Source: Chrysochromulina tobinii (lineage: Eukaryota > Haptophyta > Prymnesiales > Chrysochromulinaceae). From it: DNA of 34,180 nucleotides. The notes beneath the pieces are model-generated. The model made no database searches and was not told the origin of the DNA. It worked only from the letters and a program-made list of their open reading frames with translations. The position numbers were made by a program, and so were the translations under genes. The first letter of the stretch is position 1. Every line of letters begins with the position of its first letter. The DNA is taken from the NCBI GenBank assembly GCA_001275005.1, contig JWZX01002778.1, positions 1 through 34,180 of the forward strand, read 5' to 3'. Shown piece after piece: positions 25,448-34,180 of the stretch.

Positions 25448-28400
25448 CCATTACGAATACGGCAGGCGGAGTCGAACTCGCCTTTACGCAACAGTCAGCG
25501 CGCGTGCGGGGAGCATCTTGGCGCGTTACGAGATGCAACAGCACGGTGGCGGTTCCGGACGGCTTGCGACGGCGACGCCTTCGCTGGCACGTCAGCCGAC
25601 GAGCATGGAAGAGGCTAATGAGGTCGCTGCGTGGGAACACAGTTGCAGACATGTTCAACGTCGCGCTCTGGAACGCGCGCGAATTCCATGCGGACGCGTG
25701 TCCTGCTCACGAGGCTTCTCGAGCGAAAGCGCTGTGGATCATGCGAAGGTTACAGGAGGAAGATGTTGACGTCTGCTTCCTGCTCGAAGTGATGGGATCA
25801 CAGGATGCGTTCACAGCTAAGACCTATGGGTTGCGAGCTATGGCGAAGAAGGTTGGCTATGTGGTTCGCTGGATGGTTGGCGAGGGTGGGAGCCAGCGTG
25901 AGCAGCGGCAAAGCGGAGTATCCTTTACCAATGGCATTGCCGTACTCGTTAAGCAAGCGACCTGCGCCATCGAACGACACGTGCGGCTCGAGGAGAGGGT
26001 TCTGGGCGTATGGATCCAAGGTCGGGGAACAAAGGAGCGAATCCAGACGAGGATTGCCGCAGTTCACGGGCTGCATTACGACGGTACCTCGAACTTCGTG
26101 AAACAACTGCAGGCCACGTATGCGTGGGCGGCCGACCCAGCGCAGACCGTGAAAGGATGTCTCGTGGTGGGCGATTTCAATTATGTTGCCGACGAAGCGT
26201 GGCGATCGTCGCACGCAACACTGAGCGCCAACGACCGGGCGTTTCGTGATTACAGCTCGCAGCCGGGGGCTGAATACGTCTTACCTGTTGCTTCACAACC
26301 TTTGGTCGTTTGGACTCGGAAGGGCGGGGACGTTGCCGAGACGAGCAATTCCGAAGGCTTTGGATCCATGCTCGATGGCGCCGTCACGATAGGATCCGAG
26401 TGTGGGTGTTGGAGGAGGACTGTGGTGGATTTCGCTTTCAGCCATGACGGCCCGGCGACGGGCACAGCCAAGCCGCTCTCTGATCACGCGTGGGTCACCT
26501 TCTCCAGAGAGATTCCACAGTTGGAGCTTAGAGGGGAGAAGCGACCTTTATCGGCACTATCAAGAGGTGATGTGCAAGCCAAGGACAGTTATCGAGATCG
26601 CGTGCGAGAAGGCGACGTTGTCGAGGACCTTTTATCGGTGCGAGGATTGGTTCACGCGACTTCCTCTGCGGTTCGATTGCTACGAAGAGCGGCTGAGCAG
26701 GCCGTGGCGGAGGTGCGGAGACGTCGTGAGGATCGGCCGCTGGAGACGGCGCACAGGTGGCGCAGGTGGCTGCAGGAGGCGTATGCGGCGCGGCGCCAGG
26801 GTCTGGCACCGCACGAGGTGCATGGTGGCCTTTTCAACTACCACTCGCGTCTATGGCTCATTCGTGAGAGATATAAGGGAGCTGGAGACGATGTATGTTG
26901 GTCCAAGATCATCAGGCGCTGTCGACGGTGCTGGACGAGGGCGACCCAGAGACTTGTGTTTCGGCAGCAGCGGGAGGATAGGCGTCTTCGCGAGCTATCG
27001 CTGAGCATCGTCGAGGGCAAAGGCAACAAAGACCTTGCGCAGGTGGCGATGCGAGCCTGGAAGGCGATCCGCCCGCAGCGCGTCAGCTTGGCGTTCGATC
27101 GATTTCACCCAAAAGATGACGTTCACAGCGCCCCAACTCTCGCGGCTGACGACCCGGACGCTTTTCTAAGTGGGCTTGCACGTGAAGGCGATCGATTAGT
27201 TCATGGTCTCTCGTCCACTCCGCCGATCATTGAGGCGTTCAAAGCCTTTTGCAAGGTCTTTTGCCCAACCTACGACACACTACGTGGACGTGACGGCGGT
27301 GAGTGGGAACTCTCCAAGGAGCTGACTTTCCCAGTCTTTTTGCAAGTGCTTCAGCGCGTTCCGAGGGGGAAAGCCGTGGGGTACGGCGGCTTTTCCATCG
27401 AACTTCTCATTCACGCCGATCGGGGGATCAAGAGAGCCTTCTATGATTGCCTTATGGCGGATTTGCGGGGAGGAGAGTTCCCACCGTCGTGGCGGAAGGT
27501 CATCTATACGTGCTGCTAACGAAGCCGCCGCCGAGTAATCCCGCACTGATCTCCGAGAGACGAGAAATTGCCTTGATGGCGCAGGACATGAAGCTGATCA
27601 TGCACATGGTGCGTGCAACGGCGTATCGGCTCATTACGGGTAGACTACGATCCGAGCAGTGCGGCTGGCTGCCTGGGTACGGCACTGTCGATGCTGGGCT
27701 CCCGTTGGCAGCCGTGATACAGCAGGCGCAGCGCCTACATCAATCGATATGGATACTGTACGTCGATCTGGCGACGTTCTTTCCTCGTATTGACCGTGAG
27801 GCTCTCACCGTCGCCGAGCTGTTGGTCGGGCTCCCCCCGCAAGTTATTGAGCTGGTTGGGCAAATTTACGGCGCTGGACGAGCGGTGGCAGAGGAAGCGG
27901 TTGAGTGCCAATTCGACACGTCCATCGGACTCAGTGCCTCTTTCCGAAATCACATGGGAGCCTTGATGGGGGAGGTGCTCTCTCCTGATCGAGCGAAAAT
28001 CATTCTCAACTCGATCTTGTGGGCGATCAAATTGCACGTGCACGGGGTGCAGCTCTTTGGGTTTGGGGAGGATGAGGAGGGATGCATTCGTGCGATTGCG
28101 AGCTTGGCCTACGCACAGACGATTGGGCGGGTACGTTTGGCAGCGAGGCGGATCTGAGGCGTGCCTGGGCGATATGGAGCGTTTGGGTCCCGATCTCCGG
28201 CTCTAAGTTGGGCATCAAAGGCAAACTCAAGACCGTCGTCACGGGAGTCATTCGAGATGGGCAGGGCAAGGAGAGCGATATCCCTGACCCGCAGCTTGTC
28301 ACGCTCGATGGCGTCCGCGTGCCTACTCTTTCGCGGAGTGAGGCCTACAAACATCTAGGGGTGCTGCGCGCGGCAATAGGCGGAGATGGGGCGGCGGCCG

Positions 28401-31400
28401 AATCGCTCAAGAAGCAATTGCGGGTCGCGATCGGTCGTGTGGCGCGCATGCACAAGCCGTCCAGACACGACATGGTCTTGGTAACGAATGGCCTCTTTCA
28501 GGGGCTGGCGGGCTTCAAGTGCAGCACGGTGTACTACTCCTTTGAGTGGATGGAAACCGTGGAACAGGAGTGGAGGAGAATGTTCAACAAGAAGGCACGA
28601 CGAGACGCAACTACGCCAGCGTGCCTGCTGTATGAAGGCGGGGGCGGCGCGGCAGAAGGTCGGCGACACCTGTGGGCGATTGGGTGCGCCTCGTTTTACG
28701 TGGCTTTCACCAGAGCACTCTCTGACGCCGCCGACACTTCTCAGCGCGCAGCGGCACGATCGGCGTTGGCGCTCAGCCTGTCGAGGTGGGGAGCGCAGGG
28801 AGACCCGAGGTTGTTCTCTTGGCGCCACCTCACGAGCGCTCTCGAGAGGCAATTACGAGGCCGCCAGCGGTACCTTGGGGAGACCTTCATGCTCATCTCG
28901 AGCCTCCTGCAGGGTGATAAGCCTTCCGGGGAGAATTGGCGGTGGGTGCAGCGCCCTGAAGCGTGGGACCCGCTGCACGAGCAGCGCCCTCACTTTCGTA
29001 CGATGGAGTCGATCGCGCTCTTTGAACCCGAGCAGCAAGGTGGCCTCGGCATCGAGCCTGCGCCCAAGCTTCTCGACGCGCGCATTCGCGTGGCGGGGCA
29101 GATGTACGCATGCAGCGGCATGCACGAGGAATCTAAGCTGATGTCTTTCGATGAGGCACGTCGGATCTATCCGTGGCTGGGCGTTGGAGCACGCACGGAG
29201 TGGGATAGGACGGTGGCGAGTCTCGAAGATCGCCTTGACGCTGGAATGGTGCCGGAGCGCGAAGCGTGCAGGGCTTGGGATCAGCGCGGGCTCTGTGTCG
29301 GCGGCGGAACCGTCAAGCTTAGTGGCAGCAGTGCAGGTGAAGTGTCGAGGACGGATGAGGCGAATGAGCGCACGTTGCACGAGGCCATTCGGCGTGCGCT
29401 TGGTGAGATCAAGCGCGGCGCGGTGCTCACACCTTTCGATTGGGAATCTTCTTTGCGAAGCACGTTTCGGGGGATCAGGAAGCCGAGCGCCGAGGAGTGG
29501 TGTGTTGGGGGTGGCGACACTCAGGCGGATGCGCGGGGGGGGCGAGTTTTCTGTGACATCGACAGCGCAGAGGAGCCACGGGGCGGTGAGGCATCGTGGC
29601 TTTGCCGAGCGGACGTCGACGAACAGGGATTTCTTTTCGGCTGGATGGACCGCGCGGGCGAGATACGAGCACGGTTTCACTTTGACACGGCGGGCTACCT
29701 TTGCTTGCGAGGTGGTCCAAGACTCCAACATCAACACTTAGCACAACTCGACCCCGCGGTGCAGCTAGTGGCACGGGCGCGGCTGGCACTTGGCGACGTT
29801 GACGTCCTCCCGGGGGATGGGACGAAGAGGCAGGCGACACATGTGCAGCTGGCCGCGCAGCGTGGTCTTTGGGAAAAGCTCACGACGTGGTCGGCACGTA
29901 TCAGGGCGACACGTATTTATACGCTGGATGGAGGATGGCGTGACGTCAAGACGGACAAAGGGGTGGTGAAAATCGCCACGAGGGCGGCGATCGACCATGA
30001 GGGAAATGTCCTCGGAGGGCGGATTTGCGAGGAGGACGTGAACGAGGATAACTACATCGCCGAGCTCGCCGCACAACTCGACGCGCTCACTGACGCGGTC
30101 TCGCGAGGGACGGAGGAGAGGGTCATCATCGTCTTCGACGCCACATCACCGGTCAGGGCGATGCTTCGCTTTGGGCGGCTTAGCGCTCGTGCACGTGGGG
30201 ATCGGCTGGCCGCCGAACTCCTCGAGCACTTTGAGCGTCTCCGGCGGCGGGTGTCGGCCTTGGTGCTAATCTGGCAGACGTCGCACGTGGGCGAGCCAGT
30301 CAATGAGTGGGTTGACATGATGTGCGACAAGTTTGGAGTGGATGATGATTACCCGATCCCGCGAGGCAAAATTGCTTTCGCCTCGGTCGTCTTTCCGGAC
30401 CATAGGGGCCCGGCACAGGCGTACGCCATGCGTGGCATGAATCGTGTCGTTGCACAGCGCCTACGCAGTCGGGTGCGAGATACGATACTGCGAGATCCCG
30501 ATGAGCATGTGAAACTGTTGGGAATTACATCAGAGGCTCAGCAGATATGCGACGAGATCGCAGCGCGGCGGTGTCAATACGTCGATCAGCCGTACGCAGA
30601 GCCGCGAGCGCGACGAGTTTTGGCGGCTGAGTGGTGCCCCTTTGGCTGCACTGATCACGACGGGCGGTGGCGAGAGATCCATCCGTCGGCGGTAGCGCGG
30701 CGAAGGGCGCTTCATCTCCCCGAGCTCGCGAGCCTCATTGCGGCTCGTCTTGGGGCGCAATCTGGTGCGACTTGTGAGATCTCGTCACAGGAGCGGACGA
30801 ACTTAGGCGGAAGCGAGGTGCAGCCGGGAGACGCGGTTGGAGGGCGGGGACGGTGGTTCGCGCTTACTGAGCGATCTCCCACCTGGTGGCACTTTCAATT
30901 CGAGTGTACGGGGGCGCCACTGCTGGCGGCGCGGAAAGCATACGCACTTGCAGCGGTGGCGGCGCGGCGATGCATGGTCGCCCTGCAGAAGGGACGCGAG
31001 CTTGTCCCGCACAGCCAACTCGATGATCTCATTTTGCTCATACATCAAGGATTGAAGGGCTGGGAGGCAGAGGACAAGGCTACAGGGTCGGAGGCTCAAC
31101 AGCAGAGCCTCAAAAATCGGATCCAGAGGGGAATCACTGACGCCTGGGAGACAGAGTGGCTACGAGCAGGAGCCGCAGGGGCCGTGCGAATCTCTGGCTC
31201 GAGGGCGGATGCCAACGGACGATGGAGGCTAGCTCTGACGGAAATGGTACTGAGTGGGTGCCAGTTGCAAAAACTAGGCAAGGAGAGCTGCGCGGAGGGG
31301 AGGAGGGCGTTCTGGGAGCGCCTCGGTGACCTTCGCATTCTCGGCAAGATCTTCGCAGCTTGGAGTTCCGCTCTCTTGCGCACCACGACGCTGCGGGCAG

Positions 31401-32578
31401 CGGCGCTGCGAAACCTGCGGTTGGCGAGGGAGTTTGTCACGCGTGTCACGACGGGCGAGAGGCGACGCTTACGCAAGGAGGTCGGAAGGAGGCTGGCCGC
31501 GGTTGACGAGGAGCAGGCTGACAATGCGCCAGGCGAGTGGCTGCAGCTGCGAGCTTGGTTGGCTTGGCGCATGGTGCTCGCGCAAGGGCTAGGCAGAAGC
31601 GGCAGATGCATCGTTCACGGGCCGACGCGCGACTCCTTGTGCGAACAAGTGCTGGAGTCTTCCACGGGAAGACAACAAGAGATTGCGAGGGCTCGCGAGG
31701 GCGTCGCGGCGCTGAGGTCGAGGCAAGGGCGAGCGTGGCGGCGGTGGTTGCGCACGGGCGGCTGGGCAGCGTTTGACCTTTGCTTTCAAAAAAGGGAAAG
31801 GATCATGAGGAATCGATCGCTCGCGGCGCAGCGGGATGGAATGCGACGATGGGCGTGTCTGGCGGATGGCACGAAGTGGCAAATCCTCACTGAAGCTGAG
31901 ACGGAGGAGCGGTTCGAACTTCGACACGAGGGTCTGCGGGCCCTTCTCGAACTCAAACAGGTTTTGAGTGATGGCGAATGGAAGGCTCTGGGCATTCACA
32001 ATCTGCGACTCGGGCATTTTATCAGGGTCGAACACTTGTTCTACGGGCCGGAGCAGGCCCCCTCGTGTCACACGTTGAGTGGGCATGAGGCGATGGACGT
32101 GGGTAACTTAGTGCGAATTGAGATTGAACCCAGATGGGACCCGCATCGAGCGAAACGGCGTCGGCAGGAGGTACTGAGTGCCAGGCGCGACGTTCGACAA
32201 CGCGTGGCGATGGGCCCCGTGGTCGCTGGTCAGGAGGCGGATGATGGAGGACGTTGGGCGGTGCGTCGCATTATGGCGGTGCGCCGTCACGAGGGGCGGC
32301 GCGGTCGCCCTCTGGACGTACTCGTGGAATGGGAAGGCGAGGACTCTGACGGGGACCTCTGGGAGGAATCCTGGGTCAGCGTTACCTATCTCTCGAAGGA
32401 CCTGCGTGACGAGGCGAGACAGCTCGAAGGCGAGCTGTTTGGGGCGCGAGGTGCGCACCAGGCGCCCAGTCGGCGGGCGGCGCAGCGAGACGAGGCGAGA
32501 CAGAGGCAGGAGAGAGAGAGAGAGCGCATGCAATGGAGCGCTCGGCTACGAGATCGGGCGAGAGGGGCACCCGTGTAA
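25444..32578 (+). pseudogene. Retrotransposon ORF2 polyprotein: APE endonuclease, RT, RNase H, chromodomain (two frameshifts)
   Basis: About 2376 conceptual residues. The APE domain has Asn at 25672 (LWNAR), Glu at 25786 (LLEVMG), GDFN at 26170-26181, VDFAFSHD, and SDH ending at 26487. The RT has GKAVGYGGFSIELL, motif A YVDLATFFPRID (Asp at 27765), the motif B-like MGEVLSP, and motif C YA/DDW at 28110-28126. RNase H acids are Asp 29927, Glu 30062, Asp 30137 and Asp 30314; their spacing (45, 25 and 59 residues) is close to other RNases H. A long basic region with a possible CPFGC..H..H finger (about 30633-30720) leads to a chromodomain (32255-32440). Two +2 insertions shift frame: a TA doubled at about 27505-27508 and a CA doubled at 28114-28117, the latter within YADD. 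The reading frame is otherwise open, so the protein was recently functional. Confidence 0.85.
32255..32440 (+). other. Chromodomain at the C-terminus of ORF2
   Basis: The region reads WAVRRIMAVRRHEGRRGRPL, then VLVEWEGED, LWEESWV and a closing helix LSKDLRDEARQLEGEL. This matches the chromodomain plan of three strands and a C-terminal helix. Of the HP1 aromatic cage (Tyr24, Trp45, Tyr48), the first position is Trp and the second Trp. The third is acidic. Histone-tail binding is therefore plausible but perhaps altered. Confidence 0.72.
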
Positions 32579-32717
32579 CCCCGCAGCTCTCGAGCCGCAA
32601 CCGTGGGTTGACTGGTGGCTTTCATCAGCTTCAACTCCCGTGTTGTTGAACACCGTACACGCTTAGTATGCCTGGGGGAGACCCCCTCGCCACGTGTGCG
32701 CTGCCAGTGGGCGTTGT
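32579..32717 (+). other. Retrotransposon 3' UTR
   Basis: This is the 139 bp between the ORF2 stop and the TTAC tail. It contains a small palindrome-like GGGGGAGACCCCC (about 32673-32685). In non-LTR elements the 3' UTR is usually what the RT recognises; that role here is inference. Confidence 0.5.
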
Positions 32718-32737
32718 TTACTTACTTACTTACTTAC
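32718..32737 (+). repeat. (TTAC)5 tail, probable 3' end of the retrotransposon
   Basis: Five perfect TTAC units lie 140 bp after the ORF2 stop. Short tandem-repeat tails in place of poly(A) are known for several non-LTR families, so this is the likely 3' terminus. It could instead be an unrelated microsatellite. Confidence 0.7.
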
Positions 32738-33125
32738 AGGTTTCAGACTCGTGAACCCTTTTTTCTCGCACGTACCGCTACCGGTACAGCCCGTTCGTCG
32801 CACGAGCCAAGCAAGGTTTGGGGTCTTTCGGTAAGGGGGCCGAGCAAGAGCGGGGCGCAGGCGCTAAGTTCTACAACAGCGAGCCCACGAATGAGCCGAC
32901 GGTGCATGCGTGTGTGTGAAGAGGCGGGGCATACATGTAGGCTCACACCATACCATCCCCTTCGGGGGACGCAGAAACAGCATAGGCGAGGTTCGCACCA
33001 GTGGCCCTACGACCGTTACTGACCCGCTTCTGTGGGAAATTAATTAGAACAGGTTTTCTGTGGGAAATAATAAGACCGGCACACATGACTTCGCAGAGGA
33101 ACGCGGGCCACAGGTTTTCCTGAGC
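32738..33125. other. Spacer downstream of the retrotransposon
   Basis: This 388 bp region contains TACCGGTA at 32779-32786 and a repeated TTCTGTGGGAAAT word (about 33028-33040 and 33056-33068). It presumably holds the promoter of the following gene. No gene is visible. Confidence 0.45.
32779..32786. promoter_or_regulatory. TACCGGTA palindrome
   Basis: Exact octamer about 40 bp after the (TTAC)5 tail and 340 bp before the Ser-Pro-rich gene. If host-derived, it supports the end of the retroelement lying before it. Confidence 0.3.
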
Positions 33126-34180
33126 ATGCCGGCCAGTACTGCCTGGGGGCAGTGCCTGTGCGTCGCCATCGCTGTCGGGGCCTCGGGTGTTATAGGGGGG
33201 TTCGTTGGGCACGATGCCCCCCTCGACTCCCCAGCCCGAGCGTGCGCGCCAAGCTACGCCATTGCTGAGCCGGCCTCGGGGGTTATAGGGGGGTTCGTTG
33301 GGCACGATGCCCCCCTCGACTCCCCAGCCCGAGCGTGCGCGCCAAGCTACGCCATTGCTGAGCCGCATGCAGTCGTGCTCAGCTCTCGATGGACTTCCAG
33401 CGATCTTCAAAGTGAGACGGGTCGATTCGCTTGCCTCAGCTTCACCAGGCCAAGCCGCGCAAGATACTACAACGGGGGTGATATTCATTTTCATCATCCT
33501 ATGCATGGCCATCATCCCCATCATCCCCATTCTCCACATACGCATACCCCTCATTCGCATACCCCTCATGTACATTACCCTCCGCCACCCTCGCCGCCGC
33601 CGCCGTCTCCGCCACCACCATCGCCGCCACCAGCACCACCATCACCGCCGCCATCGCCCCCGCCGCCTCCATCACCACCTCCTCCTTCGCCGCCACCAAC
33701 GCCGCCTCCATCACCACCTCCTCCTTCGCCGCCACCAACGCCGCCGCCACCGCCTTCCCCTCTGCCACCCGAACCATCGCCACCACCACCCTCTACTCCG
33801 CCACCGTCGCCTCCGTCATCTCCACCCTGCCCATCGCCACCCCCTCCGTCACCGCCTCCCCCGTCTTCGCCTCCGTTGCCTCCACCACCCTCTCCTCCGC
33901 CACCGTCGTCGCCGCCGCCGCCGCCTTCGCCACCACCCTCGACACCACCATCGCCACCACCACCAAGTCCGCCCCCATCCCCACCACCACCACTTCCACC
34001 ACCACCTTCACCGCCACCACCATCACCGGAACCGTCTCCTCCACCACCACCTTCTCCCAGATCACCATCGCCATCACCGCCTCCATCTCCGCCACCACCG
34101 TCCCCGCCCCCGTCGCCACCTCCTCCGTTGCCACCACCACCATCCCCACCGCCACAACCACCTCCTCCGTGTCCACCACC
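33126..34180 (+). CDS. Secreted Ser-Pro-rich (HRGP/extensin-like) protein, 3' truncated by window end
   Basis: The frame opens after a TAG at 33045-33047, starts at ATG 33126 and remains open for 351 codons to the window edge, so the C-terminus is missing. The N-terminus MPASTAWGQCLCVAIAVGAS looks like a signal peptide or signal anchor. Two near-identical 31-residue repeats follow (ASGVIGGFVGHDAPLDSPAR and on to SYAIAEP). After a unique segment of about 38 residues comes a His-rich stretch (HFHHPMHGHHPHHPHSPH) and then about 200 residues of PPPSPPPP-type sequence. That is the composition of hydroxyproline-rich glycoproteins such as extensins and pherophorins in algal walls and scales. The opposite strand is also open but Val/Met/Glu-monotonous. 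Export, a signal peptide and a synonymous difference between the repeats all favour the plus strand. Confidence 0.72.
   Translation, partial: MPASTAWGQCLCVAIAVGASGVIGGFVGHDAPLDSPARACAPSYAIAEPASGVIGGFVGHDAPLDSPARACAPSYAIAEPHAVVLSSRWTSSDLQSETGRFACLSFTRPSRARYYNGGDIHFHHPMHGHHPHHPHSPHTHTPHSHTPHVHYPPPPSPPPPSPPPPSPPPAPPSPPPSPPPPPSPPPPSPPPTPPPSPPPPSPPPTPPPPPSPLPPEPSPPPPSTPPPSPPSSPPCPSPPPPSPPPPSSPPLPPPPSPPPPSSPPPPPSPPPSTPPSPPPPSPPPSPPPPLPPPPSPPPPSPEPSPPPPPSPRSPSPSPPPSPPPPSPPPSPPPPLPPPPSPPPQPPPPCPP
33180..33365 (+). repeat. 93-bp tandem duplication, in frame
   Basis: Two adjacent 93-bp copies (33180-33272 and 33273-33365) differ at a single base that I can see, a GGT/GGG glycine wobble position. Each contains a short inverted repeat, GGGCA-CGA-TGCCC. 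The unit length is exactly 31 codons. Confidence 0.92.
33582..34180 (+). repeat. CCN-rich low-complexity tract coding Ser-Pro repeats
   Basis: About 600 bp of cca/ccg/cct/tcg codons encode irregular PPPS, PPSPPPP and PPPT blocks. A 45-bp word (CCTCCATCACCACCTCCTCC and on, about 33664 and 33706) is directly repeated. Variation in length between alleles is expected. Confidence 0.85.

Larger units (their letters stand above)
22137..32737 (+). mobile_element. Non-LTR (LINE-like) retrotransposon, about 10.6 kb, APE-RT-RNaseH-chromodomain
   Basis: The inferred limits run from just after the dehydrogenase gene to the end of a (TTAC)5 tail. The 5' limit is uncertain within 22137-22348. There is an ORF1 (22349-25447) and an ORF2 (25444-32578) overlapping at ATGA, no long terminal repeats and a short tandem-repeat 3' tail, as in I- or L1-like non-LTR elements. 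ORF2 carries an APE endonuclease, reverse transcriptase, RNase H and a C-terminal chromodomain. Target-site duplications could not be found by eye. Two dinucleotide insertions interrupt ORF2 and the rest is open, so this is a young, probably defective copy. The RNase H and tandem-repeat tail suggest the I group of clades; this is tentative. Confidence 0.85.

Noticed and set aside
27505-28117. Programmed ribosomal frameshifting to join the ORF2 frames
   Set aside because: Neither site has a slippery heptamer. A -1 slip at the second site would leave an extra residue inside YADD. Dinucleotide duplication explains both better.
22349-32578. LTR retrotransposon of the Ty3/gypsy chromovirus type, because of the chromodomain
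   Set aside because: There are no LTRs, protease or integrase. Instead there is an APE endonuclease before the RT, and RNase H lies after RT in LINE order.
22137-32790. Target-site duplication flanking the retroelement
   Set aside because: Comparing the sequence after the TTAC tail with 22137-22348 by eye gave no convincing shared word beyond six or seven bases.
32615-33022. 135-residue plus-strand open frame after ORF2
   Set aside because: It starts without ATG, spans the TTAC tail and spacer, and has no domain or leader.
33180-33365. CRISPR-like or satellite array
   Set aside because: There are only two head-to-tail units with no spacers, and both lie in frame inside a coding region.
33499-34179. 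Minus-strand Val/Met/Ala/Glu-rich open frames
   Set aside because: They are the complement of the Ser-Pro repeat. They have no signal or domain, while the plus frame has an ATG, a signal peptide and a unique N-terminal region.

Overview
The window looks like nuclear DNA of a GC-rich, gene-dense unicellular alga with a secondary plastid. A haptophyte (the Emiliania, Chrysochromulina or Prymnesium type) is my best guess, with other chromists possible. Four things point there: mostly intronless genes on both strands with 70-560 bp spacers, presequences that look like a signal peptide followed by a transit peptide, Ser-Pro-rich cell-surface protein sequence, and eukaryote-only domains (FHA, PX, chromodomain, protein kinase, EXO1). 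No rRNA, tRNA or CRISPR array was recognised.

Positions 1-22136 are host genes. In order they are: an FHA plus EF-hand protein (+); a repeat-bearing spacer; a plastid-type cysteine synthase (-), divergent from a predicted thylakoid-lumen protein (+); a CS-domain/armadillo protein (+); a PC-esterase/TBL-like Golgi protein (+); a polyglutamine-containing Ser/Thr kinase (+); an EXO1-like nuclease (-), divergent from an EF-hand membrane protein (+); a small armadillo-like protein (+); a GST (-), divergent from a PX-domain membrane protein (+); and a four-exon short-chain dehydrogenase (+). All three dehydrogenase introns are built around short repeats. Genes are arranged as divergent and convergent pairs. 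No shared pathway links them, apart from two or three probable plastid products.

Positions from about 22137 to 32737 hold a very large non-LTR (LINE-like) retrotransposon of about 10.6 kb. ORF1 (1032 aa, coiled coil, Gln-rich) and ORF2 overlap at an ATGA. Conceptual ORF2 is about 2376 residues: APE-type endonuclease, reverse transcriptase, RNase H, a long uncharacterised basic region and, unusually, a C-terminal chromodomain. The element ends in a (TTAC)5 tail. This copy appears inactivated by two dinucleotide duplications, one of which splits the YADD catalytic motif. The chromodomain-bearing LINE is the most novel item here.

Positions 33126-34180 hold the start of a further plus-strand gene that runs off the window end. 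It has a signal peptide, an in-frame 31-residue tandem duplication, a His-rich stretch and a long Ser-Pro-rich region, like a hydroxyproline-rich cell-wall or scale glycoprotein. A palindromic TACCGGTA motif recurs in several spacers, just downstream of plus-strand genes.
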